This document shows positions 31,829-40,080 of a stretch of DNA of 64,000 bases, in pieces. The translations under genes were made by a program, and so were the position numbers. Numbering within the stretch: position 1 is the first letter of the stretch; each line of letters opens with the position of its first letter. The notes under the pieces were generated by a model. It was not told the origin of the DNA. It ran no database searches and saw only the letters and a list, made by a program, of their open reading frames with translations. The stretch comes from Candidatus Binatia bacterium (GTDB taxonomy: Bacteria; Desulfobacterota; Binatia; Bin18). The stretch spans positions 4,406,501-4,470,500 of the forward strand of contig OX638322.1 in the NCBI GenBank assembly GCA_951812575.1. The letters run 5' to 3'.

Positions 31829-32727
31829 TACAGCAAACACAGACAGTCGCCTGCGACCTGCCGCGCCTGCGGCGGCTGGCCGCCTTTGTCGAGTTGACCA
31901 AGCCACGGCTGGTCAGCATGATCCTGGTCACGACAACCGTGGGCTTTTATCTGGGCTCCTGGCTCGTCCTCGACTACACGCTGCTCTTGCATACGCTGAT
32001 TGGGACGGCCCTGGCTGGCGGCGGTACCCTGGCACTCAACCAGCTCATGGAATGTGAAGCCGACGCCCTGATGGAACGGACCAGGACGCGTCCGTTGCCT
32101 GATGGCAGGCTGCAACCCCTGGATGCCTTAGTCTTTGGTGCCGCCCTCACGATGATCGGCCTGCTCTACCTCATGCTGCTGGTGAATCCGTTAAGCGCCC
32201 TGGTGACCGCCTTTATCACCATTAGCTATTTGTTCGCCTACACTCCGCTGAAGAAGAAAACCTCCTTATGCGGTATTGTGGGTGCCGTCCCTGGTGCTCT
32301 CCCCCCGGTCATAGGCTGGGCCGCAGTCAATGAGACGCTGGGGATCGAAGCCTGGATTTTGTTCACCATTATGTTTTTGTGGCAAATGCCCCACTCGCTC
32401 GCCATTGCCTGGCTGTATCGAGAGGATTATGCTCGGGCCGGCTTCCAGCTTTTGCCCGTGCTTGAGCCGGATGGAAAAAGTACGGGCCGTCAGGTCGTAC
32501 TCAACTGTCTGGCCCTGTTAGCAGTCGGCCTCCTCCCGACCCTGGTCGGTATGGCCGGCCCGCGCTATTTTATCATCGCGTTGGGGCTGGGCTGCCTGTT
32601 TCTGTGGTATGGTATCCGTCTGGCACGTACGCGTTCGCGCGACTCAGCCCGTCAGCTCATGTTTGCTTCACTGGTCTATTTGCCAGTCTTGCTGACAGCC
32701 ATGGCTCTCGATAAGCTGCCCCTATAA
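31825..32727 (+). CDS. ctaB: protohaem IX farnesyltransferase (haem O synthase)
   Basis: A 300-residue UbiA-family prenyltransferase that adds farnesyl to haem B to make haem O, the substrate of CtaA. The first Asp-rich-like motif is NQLMECEADALMERTRTRPLP (N/D..xxD..MxRTxxRP) and the second is YREDYARAGFQLLPV. About nine transmembrane helices; normal length. Its ATG overlaps the ctaA stop by 4 bp, indicating translational coupling. Confidence 0.93.
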   Translation: MIQQTQTVACDLPRLRRLAAFVELTKPRLVSMILVTTTVGFYLGSWLVLDYTLLLHTLIGTALAGGGTLALNQLMECEADALMERTRTRPLPDGRLQPLDALVFGAALTMIGLLYLMLLVNPLSALVTAFITISYLFAYTPLKKKTSLCGIVGAVPGALPPVIGWAAVNETLGIEAWILFTIMFLWQMPHSLAIAWLYREDYARAGFQLLPVLEPDGKSTGRQVVLNCLALLAVGLLPTLVGMAGPRYFIIALGLGCLFLWYGIRLARTRSRDSARQLMFASLVYLPVLLTAMALDKLPL

Positions 32728-32753
32728 GCATCAGTATGATCTGAAAACGGGAT

Positions 32754-32876
32754 ATGCCCATGCCATTAGTGACCCGCGCCGAGCGACAGAAAGAAAATTC
32801 TTTACTCGGTAAAACGCTCGCGTTTTTTATTGTGCTGTATATTGCTGCAACGACGTGTTTCATTATCTTTGCGTAG
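32754..32876 (+). CDS. 40-residue single-span membrane protein in the oxidase operon
   Basis: A short ORF: MPMPLVTRAERQKENSLLGK, then a hydrophobic helix TLAFFIVLYIAATTCFIIFA ending at the stop. A second ATG at 32760 would shorten it by two residues. It occupies the 174-bp gap between ctaB and the first subunit III gene, exactly where many oxidase operons encode a tiny accessory subunit (analogous to CoxF/subunit IV-type peptides). Charged N-terminus in, hydrophobic C-terminus across the membrane. No family recognised; coding status rests on position and composition. Confidence 0.6.
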   Translation: MPMPLVTRAERQKENSLLGKTLAFFIVLYIAATTCFIIFA

Positions 32877-32901
32877 CCTGTGCCTGAGAGAGGCAGTGTC
32901 G

Positions 32902-33576
32902 ATGCCACGCGGATCAGCCCTCGCAGCCGGACCTCCGGCTTCTCAACCATCGACCCACGAAACCACGGAAGCGCTGGTAGCCGTGCCCGGCTATGGCGGC
33001 GGCCCACCCCCGCCCAGCATCCCCCGACCGCCGGTCAGTAATGCCCGGATGGGGATGCTGATGCTGATTGGGGCAGAGACCATGTTTTTTGCCGGGCTGA
33101 TCGGCGCCTACGTGGTCTTTCGGTTTGGGAGTCCGGTTTGGCCGTCAGGCCATTTATACCTGCCTGTGGGCATCACCTGGGTGAATACCGGTTTTCTGCT
33201 GTTCAGCTGTTATACCATGTGGAGGGCCATGCGCAGCATTCAAGCCGACCAACAGCAGCCGTTTGTACGCTGGCTCGCGATTACGGCACTTCTGGGGAGC
33301 ATTTTTCTTGGGGTGCAAGGCTTTGAGTGGGTGCAGCTGGTCCACGACGGACTCACCATTTCAGCCGGCATGTATGGCGCTACCTTTTATACCCTGATCG
33401 GCTGCCACGGCCTGCATGTCCTGGCCGCCGTCCTGTGGCTCGGCGTCGTGCTGTTTCAAGCCAGACACGGCAAATTCTCTCAACAGCACGCTATCGGGGT
33501 CGAAATATGTAGCATGTATTGGTATTACGTTGGCGCGGTCTGGGTGGTCCTTTTCCCGCTGGTGTATTTGAATTAA
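32902..33576 (+). CDS. coxC: cytochrome c oxidase subunit III (first copy)
   Basis: A 224-residue haem-copper oxidase subunit III-like protein. A Pro-rich N-terminal extension (about 45 residues) leads into five transmembrane helices with MLIGAETMFFAGLIGAYVVFR, LGSIFLGVQGFEWVQLV, GATFYTLIGCHGLHVLAAVLWL and EICSMYWYYVGAVWVVLFPLVY. The ATG at 32902 is chosen for GAGAGAGG 9 bp upstream. Subunit III stabilises proton uptake in subunit I. A second subunit III gene follows 336 bp further on. Confidence 0.87.
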   Translation: MPRGSALAAGPPASQPSTHETTEALVAVPGYGGGPPPPSIPRPPVSNARMGMLMLIGAETMFFAGLIGAYVVFRFGSPVWPSGHLYLPVGITWVNTGFLLFSCYTMWRAMRSIQADQQQPFVRWLAITALLGSIFLGVQGFEWVQLVHDGLTISAGMYGATFYTLIGCHGLHVLAAVLWLGVVLFQARHGKFSQQHAIGVEICSMYWYYVGAVWVVLFPLVYLN

Positions 33577-33585
33577 ACGGGACGT

Positions 33586-33915
33586 ATGCGCACTCGATTC
33601 TCCTCTTTTGTCTCTCGCCTGTTCGGTGTTTCAGCGCTGACCTTTTGGGCAGCATATAGCACTGGTGGAGTACCCCAGGAGGCCCTAGCGCAAGGCTGCG
33701 CAATGTGTCAGACTCTCTTATCCGGCGCGAATGAGCAGGTGACGCAAGGCATGTTACGCAGCGCCTTTTTCATGATGACTATGCCCTTCGTCGTTTTTGG
33801 CTCCATCGGCGGCTGGATTTTTTACCGTTATTGGAAAATGAATCGCTCGCGTCGAGCACAGGGGACGCCACAATCCCTTCGGGGAGTATCGACCCCAAAG
33901 GAGGAGCAACCTTGA
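33586..33915 (+). CDS. small exported CxxC membrane protein between two subunit III genes
   Basis: A 109-residue protein with a signal-type N-terminus (RLFGVSALTFWAAYSTGGV ... ALAQ), a CAMCQTLLSGAN motif just after it, and one transmembrane helix (about 62-82, MMTMPFVVFGSIGGWIFYRYW) with a basic cytoplasmic tail. The CxxC could bind copper or haem (no CH follows, so not haem c) or act in thiol exchange during CuA assembly; Sco is encoded four genes later. It starts 10 bp after coxC and overlaps the next gene by 4 bp (TTGA). Confidence 0.75.
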   Translation: MRTRFSSFVSRLFGVSALTFWAAYSTGGVPQEALAQGCAMCQTLLSGANEQVTQGMLRSAFFMMTMPFVVFGSIGGWIFYRYWKMNRSRRAQGTPQSLRGVSTPKEEQP

Positions 33916-34541
33916 GCGAAGCTGTTGTTGATTCTCACGCCCACTCAGCAGTCAAGCAGCCGGCAGAGTCACCCGTCACCCCGGAGAGTTGGGGCAAACT
34001 CGGCATGTGGGTCTTTCTGGCGGGTGATGCCATGTCTTTTGGTGGCCTGTTAGCCGGATATGGAGCCATGCGCGCCAGCAGTCCGGACTGGCCCAATCCG
34101 CTCGAAGCCCTGGGTATCGAGCTCACCGCGTTCATGACCTTTTTGCTCATTGTCAGCAGCTTCACCATGGTCAAAGCCTTGTCCGCGGCAAAGCACAGTG
34201 ACCTGCCGAACTTCCGCAAATATCTCTTACTGACCATTATCGGCGGGACCATATTTTTGGGACTGCAGGCCTACGAGTGGACACATTTGACCCACATCGG
34301 CATGACCATGAGCGGCAACCCGTGGGGCGCGCCGCTGTTTGGCACGACCTTCTATATTCTGACCGGCTTTCACGGCTGCCATGTCTTCGGCGGCGTGGTG
34401 TATCTGACCTGCGTGCTCTTCACCGGCATGAATGGGAGGTTCTTAGGCGAAAACTCCAGCCCGGTGGAAATCGTCGGCCTCTACTGGCACTTCGTGGACC
34501 TGGTCTGGATCCTGGTCTTTACTTTTGTATACCTGCTGTAG
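33912..34541 (+). CDS. cytochrome c oxidase subunit III (second copy)
   Basis: A 209-residue subunit III-family membrane protein with GMWVFLAGDAMSFGGLLAGYGAMR, GGTIFLGLQAYEWTHL, GTTFYILTGFHGCHVFGGVVYL and EIVGLYWHFVDLVWILVFTFVYLL, a better match to classical subunit III than the first copy. The start is TTG at 33912, preceded by AAGGAGGAG at about 7 bp and overlapping the previous stop (TTGA). Upstream in-frame ATG codons lie within the preceding gene. Two subunit III genes in one operon may mean an extended complex or two alternative subunits. Confidence 0.87.
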   Translation: MSEAVVDSHAHSAVKQPAESPVTPESWGKLGMWVFLAGDAMSFGGLLAGYGAMRASSPDWPNPLEALGIELTAFMTFLLIVSSFTMVKALSAAKHSDLPNFRKYLLLTIIGGTIFLGLQAYEWTHLTHIGMTMSGNPWGAPLFGTTFYILTGFHGCHVFGGVVYLTCVLFTGMNGRFLGENSSPVEIVGLYWHFVDLVWILVFTFVYLL

Positions 34542-34552
34542 AGGGAGACACG

Positions 34553-34900
34553 ATGGCAAACGAAGCTGCCGCGCATGCTGACCACGTCGAACCGAATTAT
34601 TTCGCCATTATGGTGATCCTCACCATTTTGACCATTCTCGAACTCATGGTGCCCCCCCTGGTCTCCGCCAAACTCACGGCTGGCTCTCTGCTTGTCATCC
34701 TCGCGGTTGCCAAGGCGCTCCTCGTTGCGCTGTATTTCATGCATCTGCGCTTTGAGCGCACCACGCTCGGCGTGATTGCCCTGACACCCATGGCCATTTG
34801 TGTCTTTTTGATCATCATGCTCCTGCCGGACCTGACCTCAACCACCAGGACGTATACGCCAGTCGAGCCGACCGCGATGAGCGAAACGGCTGACCATTAG
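34553..34900 (+). CDS. cytochrome c oxidase subunit IV (prokaryotic type, CoxD/CtaF-like)
   Basis: A 115-residue protein with three transmembrane helices (NYFAIMVILTILTILELMV, LVILAVAKALLVALYFMHLR, LGVIALTPMAICVFLIIMLL). The ALYFMHLRFE motif is characteristic of the prokaryotic subunit IV/CyoD superfamily. The ATG at 34553 follows GAGGGAG at 8 bp; earlier in-frame starts lie inside the subunit III gene. A non-catalytic assembly/stability subunit. Followed 6 bp later by the Sco gene. Confidence 0.88.
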   Translation: MANEAAAHADHVEPNYFAIMVILTILTILELMVPPLVSAKLTAGSLLVILAVAKALLVALYFMHLRFERTTLGVIALTPMAICVFLIIMLLPDLTSTTRTYTPVEPTAMSETADH

Positions 34901-34906
34901 TCTGTT

Positions 34907-35584
34907 GTGCCTGACAGACTTTCAAGCGCCCCCCCAGAACCCACCTCACAACGCCTTATCTGGGGCGCACTTGGTCTTGTTCTTACCTTTGTTGTCGGCT
35001 ACGGCATTTTCTCTCTCTTCTCAGACGCCGCTAAGCCGGCCCCGCCCGGGCGACTTCCCATCCTGGGAGAAGTCCCTGCCTTTTCGCTGATCGAGCGAAC
35101 GCACCAGCCCTTTGGTCACTCCGACCTGACCGGGTCCGTCTGGGTCGCCAACTTCATCTTCACCCACTGTCCAGGCAGGTGCCCACTCCTCAGCCAGCGG
35201 ATGGCCCACTTGCACACGACCCTGCGCACCAAACCGGTCCGCTTTCTTTCCTTTAGTGTCGATCCGGAGCGAGATACGCCCGAGGTGCTGCAAGTCTATG
35301 CGCGGCGCTACCGCGCGGACGACCGGCGCTGGCTCTTCCTGACCGGTGAACGCTCCGCCATGTATGCCTTAATCCGCAACGGCTTTCGGCTTGGCGTGGA
35401 AGTCCTCGCACCGAACGACCCCCGCCTGACGACCCACGAGCCCATCGTGCACAGCAACCGTTTCGTGCTGATTGACCGGCAGCGACGCATCCGCGGCTAT
35501 TATCGGGGCGATGACACGGAATCGATAGCCCAGCTTCTCCAAGACGTCGAAACGCTCGTGGCAGGGTCAGAGCCGGTCGGCTAA
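34907..35584 (+). CDS. sco: SCO1/SenC copper chaperone for CuA
   Basis: A 225-residue membrane-anchored periplasmic thioredoxin-fold protein that delivers copper to the CuA site of subunit II. One N-terminal helix (about 17-38), then PILGEVPAFSLIER, the copper-binding CPGRC (Cys88 and Cys92) and the distal His182 in IVHSNRFVLID. SFSVDPERDTPEVL is the family block after the CxxxC. Start is GTG at 34907, 6 bp after the subunit IV stop; no strong Shine-Dalgarno, so coupling is likely. Confidence 0.92.
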   Translation: MPDRLSSAPPEPTSQRLIWGALGLVLTFVVGYGIFSLFSDAAKPAPPGRLPILGEVPAFSLIERTHQPFGHSDLTGSVWVANFIFTHCPGRCPLLSQRMAHLHTTLRTKPVRFLSFSVDPERDTPEVLQVYARRYRADDRRWLFLTGERSAMYALIRNGFRLGVEVLAPNDPRLTTHEPIVHSNRFVLIDRQRRIRGYYRGDDTESIAQLLQDVETLVAGSEPVG

Positions 35585-35638
35585 CGCGCCACTCCGCCTG
35601 TCTCGGGGCGCCTCTCACCTCCGCCGTTCCCGCCTCTC

Positions 35639-35668
35639 TTGACCCGACCGGCAGGAATGTCCTAACTT
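35639..35668 (+). promoter_or_regulatory. weak promoter candidate before the OB-fold gene
   Basis: TTGACC (35639-35644), 18-bp spacer, TAACTT (35663-35668), 22 bp upstream of the ATG at 35690. Eye-found only. Confidence 0.25.
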
Positions 35669-35689
35669 TGAGGGGTCCGAGTAAGGCGT

Positions 35690-36193
35690 ATGCGATTTAT
35701 AGCGATTCCCATCCTGTGCCTCATCGTCATCCTGTTTTTCCGCACGACGGACCAGCCACCTGTTGAGCCTGAACAGAAACCCGAGTTCAGAACCTCAGCC
35801 ACCTTCCTCTACCAGACCTTTTACACCGACCGTCTGGTCGCGGATAAAAAGTATCGAGATAAGGTTATCCAGGTATCGGGACAGGTCACGCGTATTGAAC
35901 AGGATGACTCAGGACAGGTGGCCCTTATTTTACAGGGAGACCCGTCACGCCTGAGTGGCGTCGAGTGTCTCCTTCATCAATCCCAGATCCAGCACATCCA
36001 ACAACTTCAGTCCGGCCAGCGCGTTATTGTTAAAGGCTATGGCGCTGGGAAAAAGGTGCATGTCCGGCTGAGGGGCTGCCTGCTGGTTCACGCGCCCCCA
36101 GCGTCCGCGGTCGAGACATCCGCGGCTCGGGTATCCGCCGTGCGTGTCGTCTATCAGCCGGTACCAAACATCATATGGAGGATTCTGACATGA
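35690..36193 (+). CDS. membrane-anchored OB-fold protein (tRNA_anti-like)
   Basis: A 167-residue protein with an N-terminal hydrophobic helix (residues 2-17, IAIPILCLIVILFF) and an OB-fold of the tRNA_anti-like (PF12869) type: a helix with the YTDRLVADKKYRDKVIQVSG block, then VALILQ, VECLLH and GQRVIVKGYGAG. Family members are exported lipoprotein-like proteins of unknown function. Its last codons overlap the next gene (ATGA). It probably trails the oxidase operon, 105 bp after sco. Confidence 0.7.
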   Translation: MRFIAIPILCLIVILFFRTTDQPPVEPEQKPEFRTSATFLYQTFYTDRLVADKKYRDKVIQVSGQVTRIEQDDSGQVALILQGDPSRLSGVECLLHQSQIQHIQQLQSGQRVIVKGYGAGKKVHVRLRGCLLVHAPPASAVETSAARVSAVRVVYQPVPNIIWRILT

Positions 36194-36564
36194 AGACACT
36201 GGTTAGTGCGCTTGCTCTGCTACTCTTCTTTGCGTCGAACGGACTGTCTCAGTCTCTCTATTCCATTGACCCGGACTCGTCAGGTTCACTCTTTGGCGAA
36301 GGATTCGGATTGGAAAACAGCGACGAAGAAGAAGCGGAGAATACAGCCGACAGTATAGATGAGAGTCTGGAACTCCGAATGCGCTACCCCGAGTTGTACG
36401 GAGGCAATCTGGCTGCCGGCAGCGACACCGAGGACGACGCGGATGCAACCGCAAGTGGTGTAGACGAGAGCCTGGAGACGCAGGCCCGCTATCCTGAGCT
36501 ATATCTCGGCAACCGGCTGTATGACGAAGACGCCGTGTTGACGATTGAGAGAGAGAACCAGTAG
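36190..36564 (+). CDS. small acidic secreted protein with duplicated RYPELY motif
   Basis: A 124-residue protein; the ATG at 36190 overlaps the upstream stop (ATGA). A signal peptide (MKTLVSALALLLFFASNGLS, cut near SQS) is followed by a highly acidic mature region with two copies of D(E)SLE-x4-5-RYPELYxGN (around residues 61-75 and 97-112) separated by a Glu/Asp-rich linker. No known family was recognised. The tandem motif suggests repeated binding to one partner, perhaps in the periplasm next to the oxidase. Ends 124 bp before tRNA-Arg. Confidence 0.6.
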   Translation: MKTLVSALALLLFFASNGLSQSLYSIDPDSSGSLFGEGFGLENSDEEEAENTADSIDESLELRMRYPELYGGNLAAGSDTEDDADATASGVDESLETQARYPELYLGNRLYDEDAVLTIERENQ

Positions 36565-36687
36565 CCTCCTCCTCAGCCCTTGTACTCACTGCTGAGCACA
36601 CCTGCCTGCCGCGTTCCCTGCCTTGCGCACGGAGCCGGTCCCCCAAAACGTTGCTTCTCTGCCGGTATGTGATACTGTACCGGCTGC

Positions 36688-36759
36688 GCCCCCGTGGTGA
36701 AATGGATATCACACAGGTCTCCGGAACCTGGGGTCTGGGTTCGATTCCCGGCGGGGGTA
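36688..36759 (+). tRNA. tRNA-Arg (anticodon CCG)
   Basis: A complete cloverleaf: acceptor GCCCCCG/CGGGGGT (one G-U pair), D stem GTGA/TCAC, anticodon stem CAGGT/ACCTG with loop CTCCGGA (anticodon CCG, codon CGG), 4-nt variable loop, T arm CTGGG-TTCGATT-CCCGG, discriminator A. CCA is not encoded. 72 nt. Confidence 0.95.
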
Positions 36760-36910
36760 GTCCTTCCCTTTTCTACGGCTGGAATCGAGCCGACGCCCCA
36801 CCCTCCACGAAAAGCCTACCCTCCATAAAAAGTGCGTAGCGGTTTGTAATCCAGAATAAACTGGGCTAGAAGCAGGACAAAGCTTACGTATGTGCAAGGA
36901 GGGACGCGCA

Positions 36911-38032
36911 ATGCAACTCGGACGAATTATTGATGCCGACGGCCATATTTTAGAGCCGCCCAATTTATGGAAGGAGAACCTGGAGTCCAAATACAAAGAG
37001 CGCGCCTTGCACCTTGTCAAAGACGAGGAAGGCTGGGAGTCGCTGGTCATTGACGGCAAGATTTCTCCGACCATCAGGGGGATGGGCGTAGCCTCCGGTT
37101 TCGGCAAGCCCGGCGAACTCGCCTTCTCCAAAGACCAGCTTTATATGGATGGTCCCAAGGGGGCCTACGACCCACATGAGCGGATCAAGCAGTTGGACGC
37201 TGATGGTATTGACGCGGCCGTACTCTTTCCCACCATCGGCCTGCTGTGGGAAGGTGAGGTCAACGACCCCGGTCTCGCCCTGGCCTATAACCGCGTATAC
37301 AACGACTGGATCGCCGATTTCTGCAGCCACTACCCCAACCGCTTATATGGGGTGGCTCACATCTCCCTCATGGACCCCGAGGCCGCCATTGTTGAGCTGA
37401 AACGCGTCGCCAAGCTAGGCTTGAAAGCCGTCATGCTCACCCCATACCCGGCAAACGGGAGAGCCTATGGCGATACGACCTACGATCCGTTCTGGGCCGT
37501 CGCCCAGGATATCCAGATGCCGGTCGGCCTGCACGTGATTGCACGGCCGGACTTTCACGGCAGCTCCTGGTATGACCATACCACCTTTCACGGTTCGCCT
37601 TTCTATTTCCTGTCGGTCACGCTGGGCTTTGATATCCAGGCTTCCTTTGTCAGCATGTTTGAGGGTGGCACCCTGGAACGCTTTCCGAACCTCAAACTGC
37701 TGGTGCTGGAAGTTGGGGCCGGCTGGGTGCCGCATTTTATCGAACGGATGGATAGTAAATGGAACCACAGCGGCTTCATGACGGCCTGCAAGCGCCCACC
37801 GAGCGAATATTTTCGCCGTCAGGTCTGGGTCGGCTGCGATGTGGACGAAAGCATGATCTCGCCGGCGGCCGCTCGCTGGGGCTCGGACAAGTTCTTCTGG
37901 TCAACCGACTTCCCCCATTTTGACGGCTTCCCGGATGCCCTCAACACCTTACAGGATGGAATTAAGGAACTCCCGCCACCCGACCGGCAGAACATCCTGG
38001 GCGATAACGCGGCCCGGGCGTACGATCTGTAG
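36911..38032 (+). CDS. amidohydrolase-family metal-dependent hydrolase
   Basis: A 373-residue TIM-barrel protein of the amidohydrolase_2 type (ACMSD/gamma-resorcylate decarboxylase superfamily). The DADGHILEPPNLW start supplies the metal-binding DxH; later blocks are GVAHISLMDPEAAIVELKR, LHVIARPDFHG, LVLEVGAGWVPHFIERMD and the metal Asp in FWSTDFPHFDGFPD. Such proteins hydrolyse or decarboxylate small aromatic or aliphatic carboxylates. The ATG at 36911 is chosen for AGGAGG 8 bp upstream; an ATG at 36890 precedes that site. A strong terminator follows at 38058. Confidence 0.85.
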   Translation: MQLGRIIDADGHILEPPNLWKENLESKYKERALHLVKDEEGWESLVIDGKISPTIRGMGVASGFGKPGELAFSKDQLYMDGPKGAYDPHERIKQLDADGIDAAVLFPTIGLLWEGEVNDPGLALAYNRVYNDWIADFCSHYPNRLYGVAHISLMDPEAAIVELKRVAKLGLKAVMLTPYPANGRAYGDTTYDPFWAVAQDIQMPVGLHVIARPDFHGSSWYDHTTFHGSPFYFLSVTLGFDIQASFVSMFEGGTLERFPNLKLLVLEVGAGWVPHFIERMDSKWNHSGFMTACKRPPSEYFRRQVWVGCDVDESMISPAAARWGSDKFFWSTDFPHFDGFPDALNTLQDGIKELPPPDRQNILGDNAARAYDL

Positions 38033-38057
38033 AAAAATGCAAACAGCCGCAGAGACA

Positions 38058-38088
38058 CAGGGCAGCCGTATGGCTGCCCTGTTTTTTT
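38058..38088 (+). terminator. rho-independent terminator
   Basis: CAGGGCAGCC, loop GTAT, GGCTGCCCTG, then seven Ts (38082-38088). A 10-bp perfect GC-rich stem, 26 bp after the amidohydrolase stop. It also lies 22 bp past the convergent desaturase stop. Confidence 0.92.
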
Positions 38089-38109
38089 GTCGAGGGTCCG
38101 TCTTCTCCC

Positions 38110-39081
38110 CTATCCGTAGATCAGTTTTTTGAGACCAGTAGAGAATGGCTCGCAATAGCCGGACTCGGCAGGATAGACTGCCTGACTGAGAACGGCGTGC
38201 AGCCGGGGGAGATTATAGAAGGGCACGGACGGATACAGGTGGTGCTCCAGGTGGTAGTTCACCTGCTTGGGCGCAAAGAAAAAACGCAAGATTGCGGGCA
38301 TGAAATAGGTCCGCGTCTGTTGATAGGCGTTTTCAGGGTCAGGCACATTACCATGCTCAATCGCTCCCCGAATGCGAAAGAAGACCTGGGTCACCGTGCA
38401 ATACGGTACGAGCCAGTACAACACCAGGTATCGCCCGAATTCCAAACCACACAGGAGAAAACCACCGTTTAACACCACCCCCCAAAAGGTCATAAACAGC
38501 CCCATATCAGCAACCTGCCGATAGCGGCCGGCGCGCTCCTCACCCAAAAATTTCCGGTTAAAATCTCGCGTCACGAAGGGCAGATCGATAAAATACTTCA
38601 GCGTCGAGATGACGTTCAGACCACATACGTCTCGGACCAGCAGCCGCCAGAACGGTCGGCTGCCAAGGGGATAGCGGGCATAAATGGCCCGGTCCGGGTC
38701 GTCTTTGGTCTGCGTATACTGATGGTGATAGAGGTGGATGAAGCGCCATTTCGAGAGCGAGATAAAGACCGGAAACGCCGCGGCCACCCGGGTCAAGGCA
38801 TCGTTGATCCATCCCGTGCGCGAGACCCGTTTATGAATCGCCTCGTGCACCAGGACCATCAGGGCGTGCTGCCGCGCGGCAATCACGACGACCGCGCCGA
38901 TGTAGACACACGCTCCCCAGATGCCCGTCAACGGAGGCAACACCCAGCCGCTCAGCCAGATCGCCAGTCCAATCACGGCCCAGACTTCAGCCAGATGGTA
39001 GACAACTCGTAGTGTCGATATATGGGACAACTCCTTCACCGTCTGGCGGACAGCGGGAATCTCGGAGACAGCCGTTTGCAT
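38110..39081 (-). CDS. membrane fatty acid desaturase-type hydroxylase
   Basis: A 323-residue integral membrane di-iron enzyme with three histidine boxes: HEAIH, HLYHH and HLEHH (HYHLEHHLYPSVPFYNLP is typical of acyl-lipid/acyl-CoA desaturases and beta-carotene-ketolase-like enzymes). Four or so transmembrane helices lie around residues 30-75 and 190-225. It would introduce a double bond or hydroxyl in a lipid acyl chain using O2 and a ferredoxin-type donor. The exact regiospecificity is not readable. Divergent from the alpha/beta hydrolase at 39189. Confidence 0.87.
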   Translation of the reverse strand: MQTAVSEIPAVRQTVKELSHISTLRVVYHLAEVWAVIGLAIWLSGWVLPPLTGIWGACVYIGAVVVIAARQHALMVLVHEAIHKRVSRTGWINDALTRVAAAFPVFISLSKWRFIHLYHHQYTQTKDDPDRAIYARYPLGSRPFWRLLVRDVCGLNVISTLKYFIDLPFVTRDFNRKFLGEERAGRYRQVADMGLFMTFWGVVLNGGFLLCGLEFGRYLVLYWLVPYCTVTQVFFRIRGAIEHGNVPDPENAYQQTRTYFMPAILRFFFAPKQVNYHLEHHLYPSVPFYNLPRLHAVLSQAVYPAESGYCEPFSTGLKKLIYG

Positions 39082-39188
39082 ATACTATGGACCTATACCA
39101 AACTGCACGAATCGGTAAATAGCGTCCTCTTCCTGGTTTGCGCTTCTCCCTGCAACTGGATAAGACGTTCACACAAAGGAGGAAGAGT

Positions 39189-39995
39189 ATGTCATACGCA
39201 CAAGTGAACGGGATCAATCTGCATTATACGGTTCAGGGTCAGGGTCAACCGCTGTTGCTTATTATGGGGCTGGGCGGGCCGGCGGCGGCCTGGGATCGTG
39301 AGTTTGTTGAGTGCATGGCCGACGACTATCAGGTCATTACCTATGATAATCGCGGCACCGGTCAGTCGGATAAACCGGACGAGCCGTATTCCATTGCGCT
39401 GTTTGCGAGTGATGCCGTGGGCCTGCTAGGCGCGCTCGACATCCCACGCGCGCATGTTTTCGGCATTTCGATGGGGGGCATGATTGCCCAGGAAATCGGC
39501 ATTCATCACCAGCAGCACATCGCGAGTCTGACCCTGGGCTGTACCACCCCAGGCGGCAAGCATTCCGTCCCGGCCCCACCGGAATCCATGGAGGCGCTCA
39601 AAGGCCGCGCCGGACAGACGCCGGAAGAAGCCGTTCGGGAGGGTTGGAAGTTGTCCTACTCCCAAGAATACATCGCCGCCCACCGGGACGAACTCGAAGC
39701 CACCATGCGTCGCGTCCTGGCACATGCCACGCCTTTCTTTGCTTACAAGCGTCACTTAGATGCGACCATGACGTTGCGCGTGTACCGGCAGCTCAAGGAG
39801 ATCACCGCCCCCACCCTGGTCTCCACCGGGCGTGATGACGTGCTGATCCCGGCGGCCAATTCGGAGATTCTGGCCCGAGAAATTCCGAATGCTCAACTGG
39901 CCATTTTCGACAACGCCGGACACGGCTTTGTGTCCTCGGCCCGAGAGCCCTTTCTCAGTGTCTTTAAGGAGTTCCTGTCACAGCATCCGCTGTAA
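39189..39995 (+). CDS. alpha/beta-hydrolase
   Basis: A 268-residue alpha/beta-hydrolase-fold enzyme: oxyanion region IMGLGGPAAAW, NRGTGQSDKP, nucleophile elbow GISMGG (Ser), acid in STGRDDVLIP and His in NAGHGFV. It resembles 3-oxoadipate enol-lactonase and related esterases. The ATG at 39189 is chosen for AAGGAGGAAG 5 bp upstream; the in-frame start 51 bp earlier lacks a ribosome site. Substrate unknown. Intact and monocistronic. Confidence 0.88.
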   Translation: MSYAQVNGINLHYTVQGQGQPLLLIMGLGGPAAAWDREFVECMADDYQVITYDNRGTGQSDKPDEPYSIALFASDAVGLLGALDIPRAHVFGISMGGMIAQEIGIHHQQHIASLTLGCTTPGGKHSVPAPPESMEALKGRAGQTPEEAVREGWKLSYSQEYIAAHRDELEATMRRVLAHATPFFAYKRHLDATMTLRVYRQLKEITAPTLVSTGRDDVLIPAANSEILAREIPNAQLAIFDNAGHGFVSSAREPFLSVFKEFLSQHPL

Positions 39996-40041
39996 GCGGC
40001 CTAGCTGCGGTTATCAAGAAGAACTTTGAGGAGTTAGGGGG

Positions 40042-40080
40042 ATGAGCACAGTATTCGGGACGCACGGGGAAATGAGATGA
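40042..40080 (+). other. 12-codon leader ORF before hepT
   Basis: ATG at 40042 is preceded by GAGGAGTTAGGGGG and encodes MSTVFGTHGEMR, stopping at 40080 with an ATGA overlap onto the next start (40077). It could be a coupling leader or the relic start of a displaced gene. A very similar GAGGAGTTGGGGGGGATGAG precedes hsdS at 41694. Confidence 0.4.

Noticed and set aside
34277..34552. Upstream extension of the subunit IV gene
   Set aside because: It is an out-of-frame shadow of the second subunit III gene; the true ATG at 34553 has a good ribosome site.
36565..36687. Possible terminator or attenuator between the acidic protein gene and tRNA-Arg
   Set aside because: No GC-rich hairpin with a T-tract could be found.
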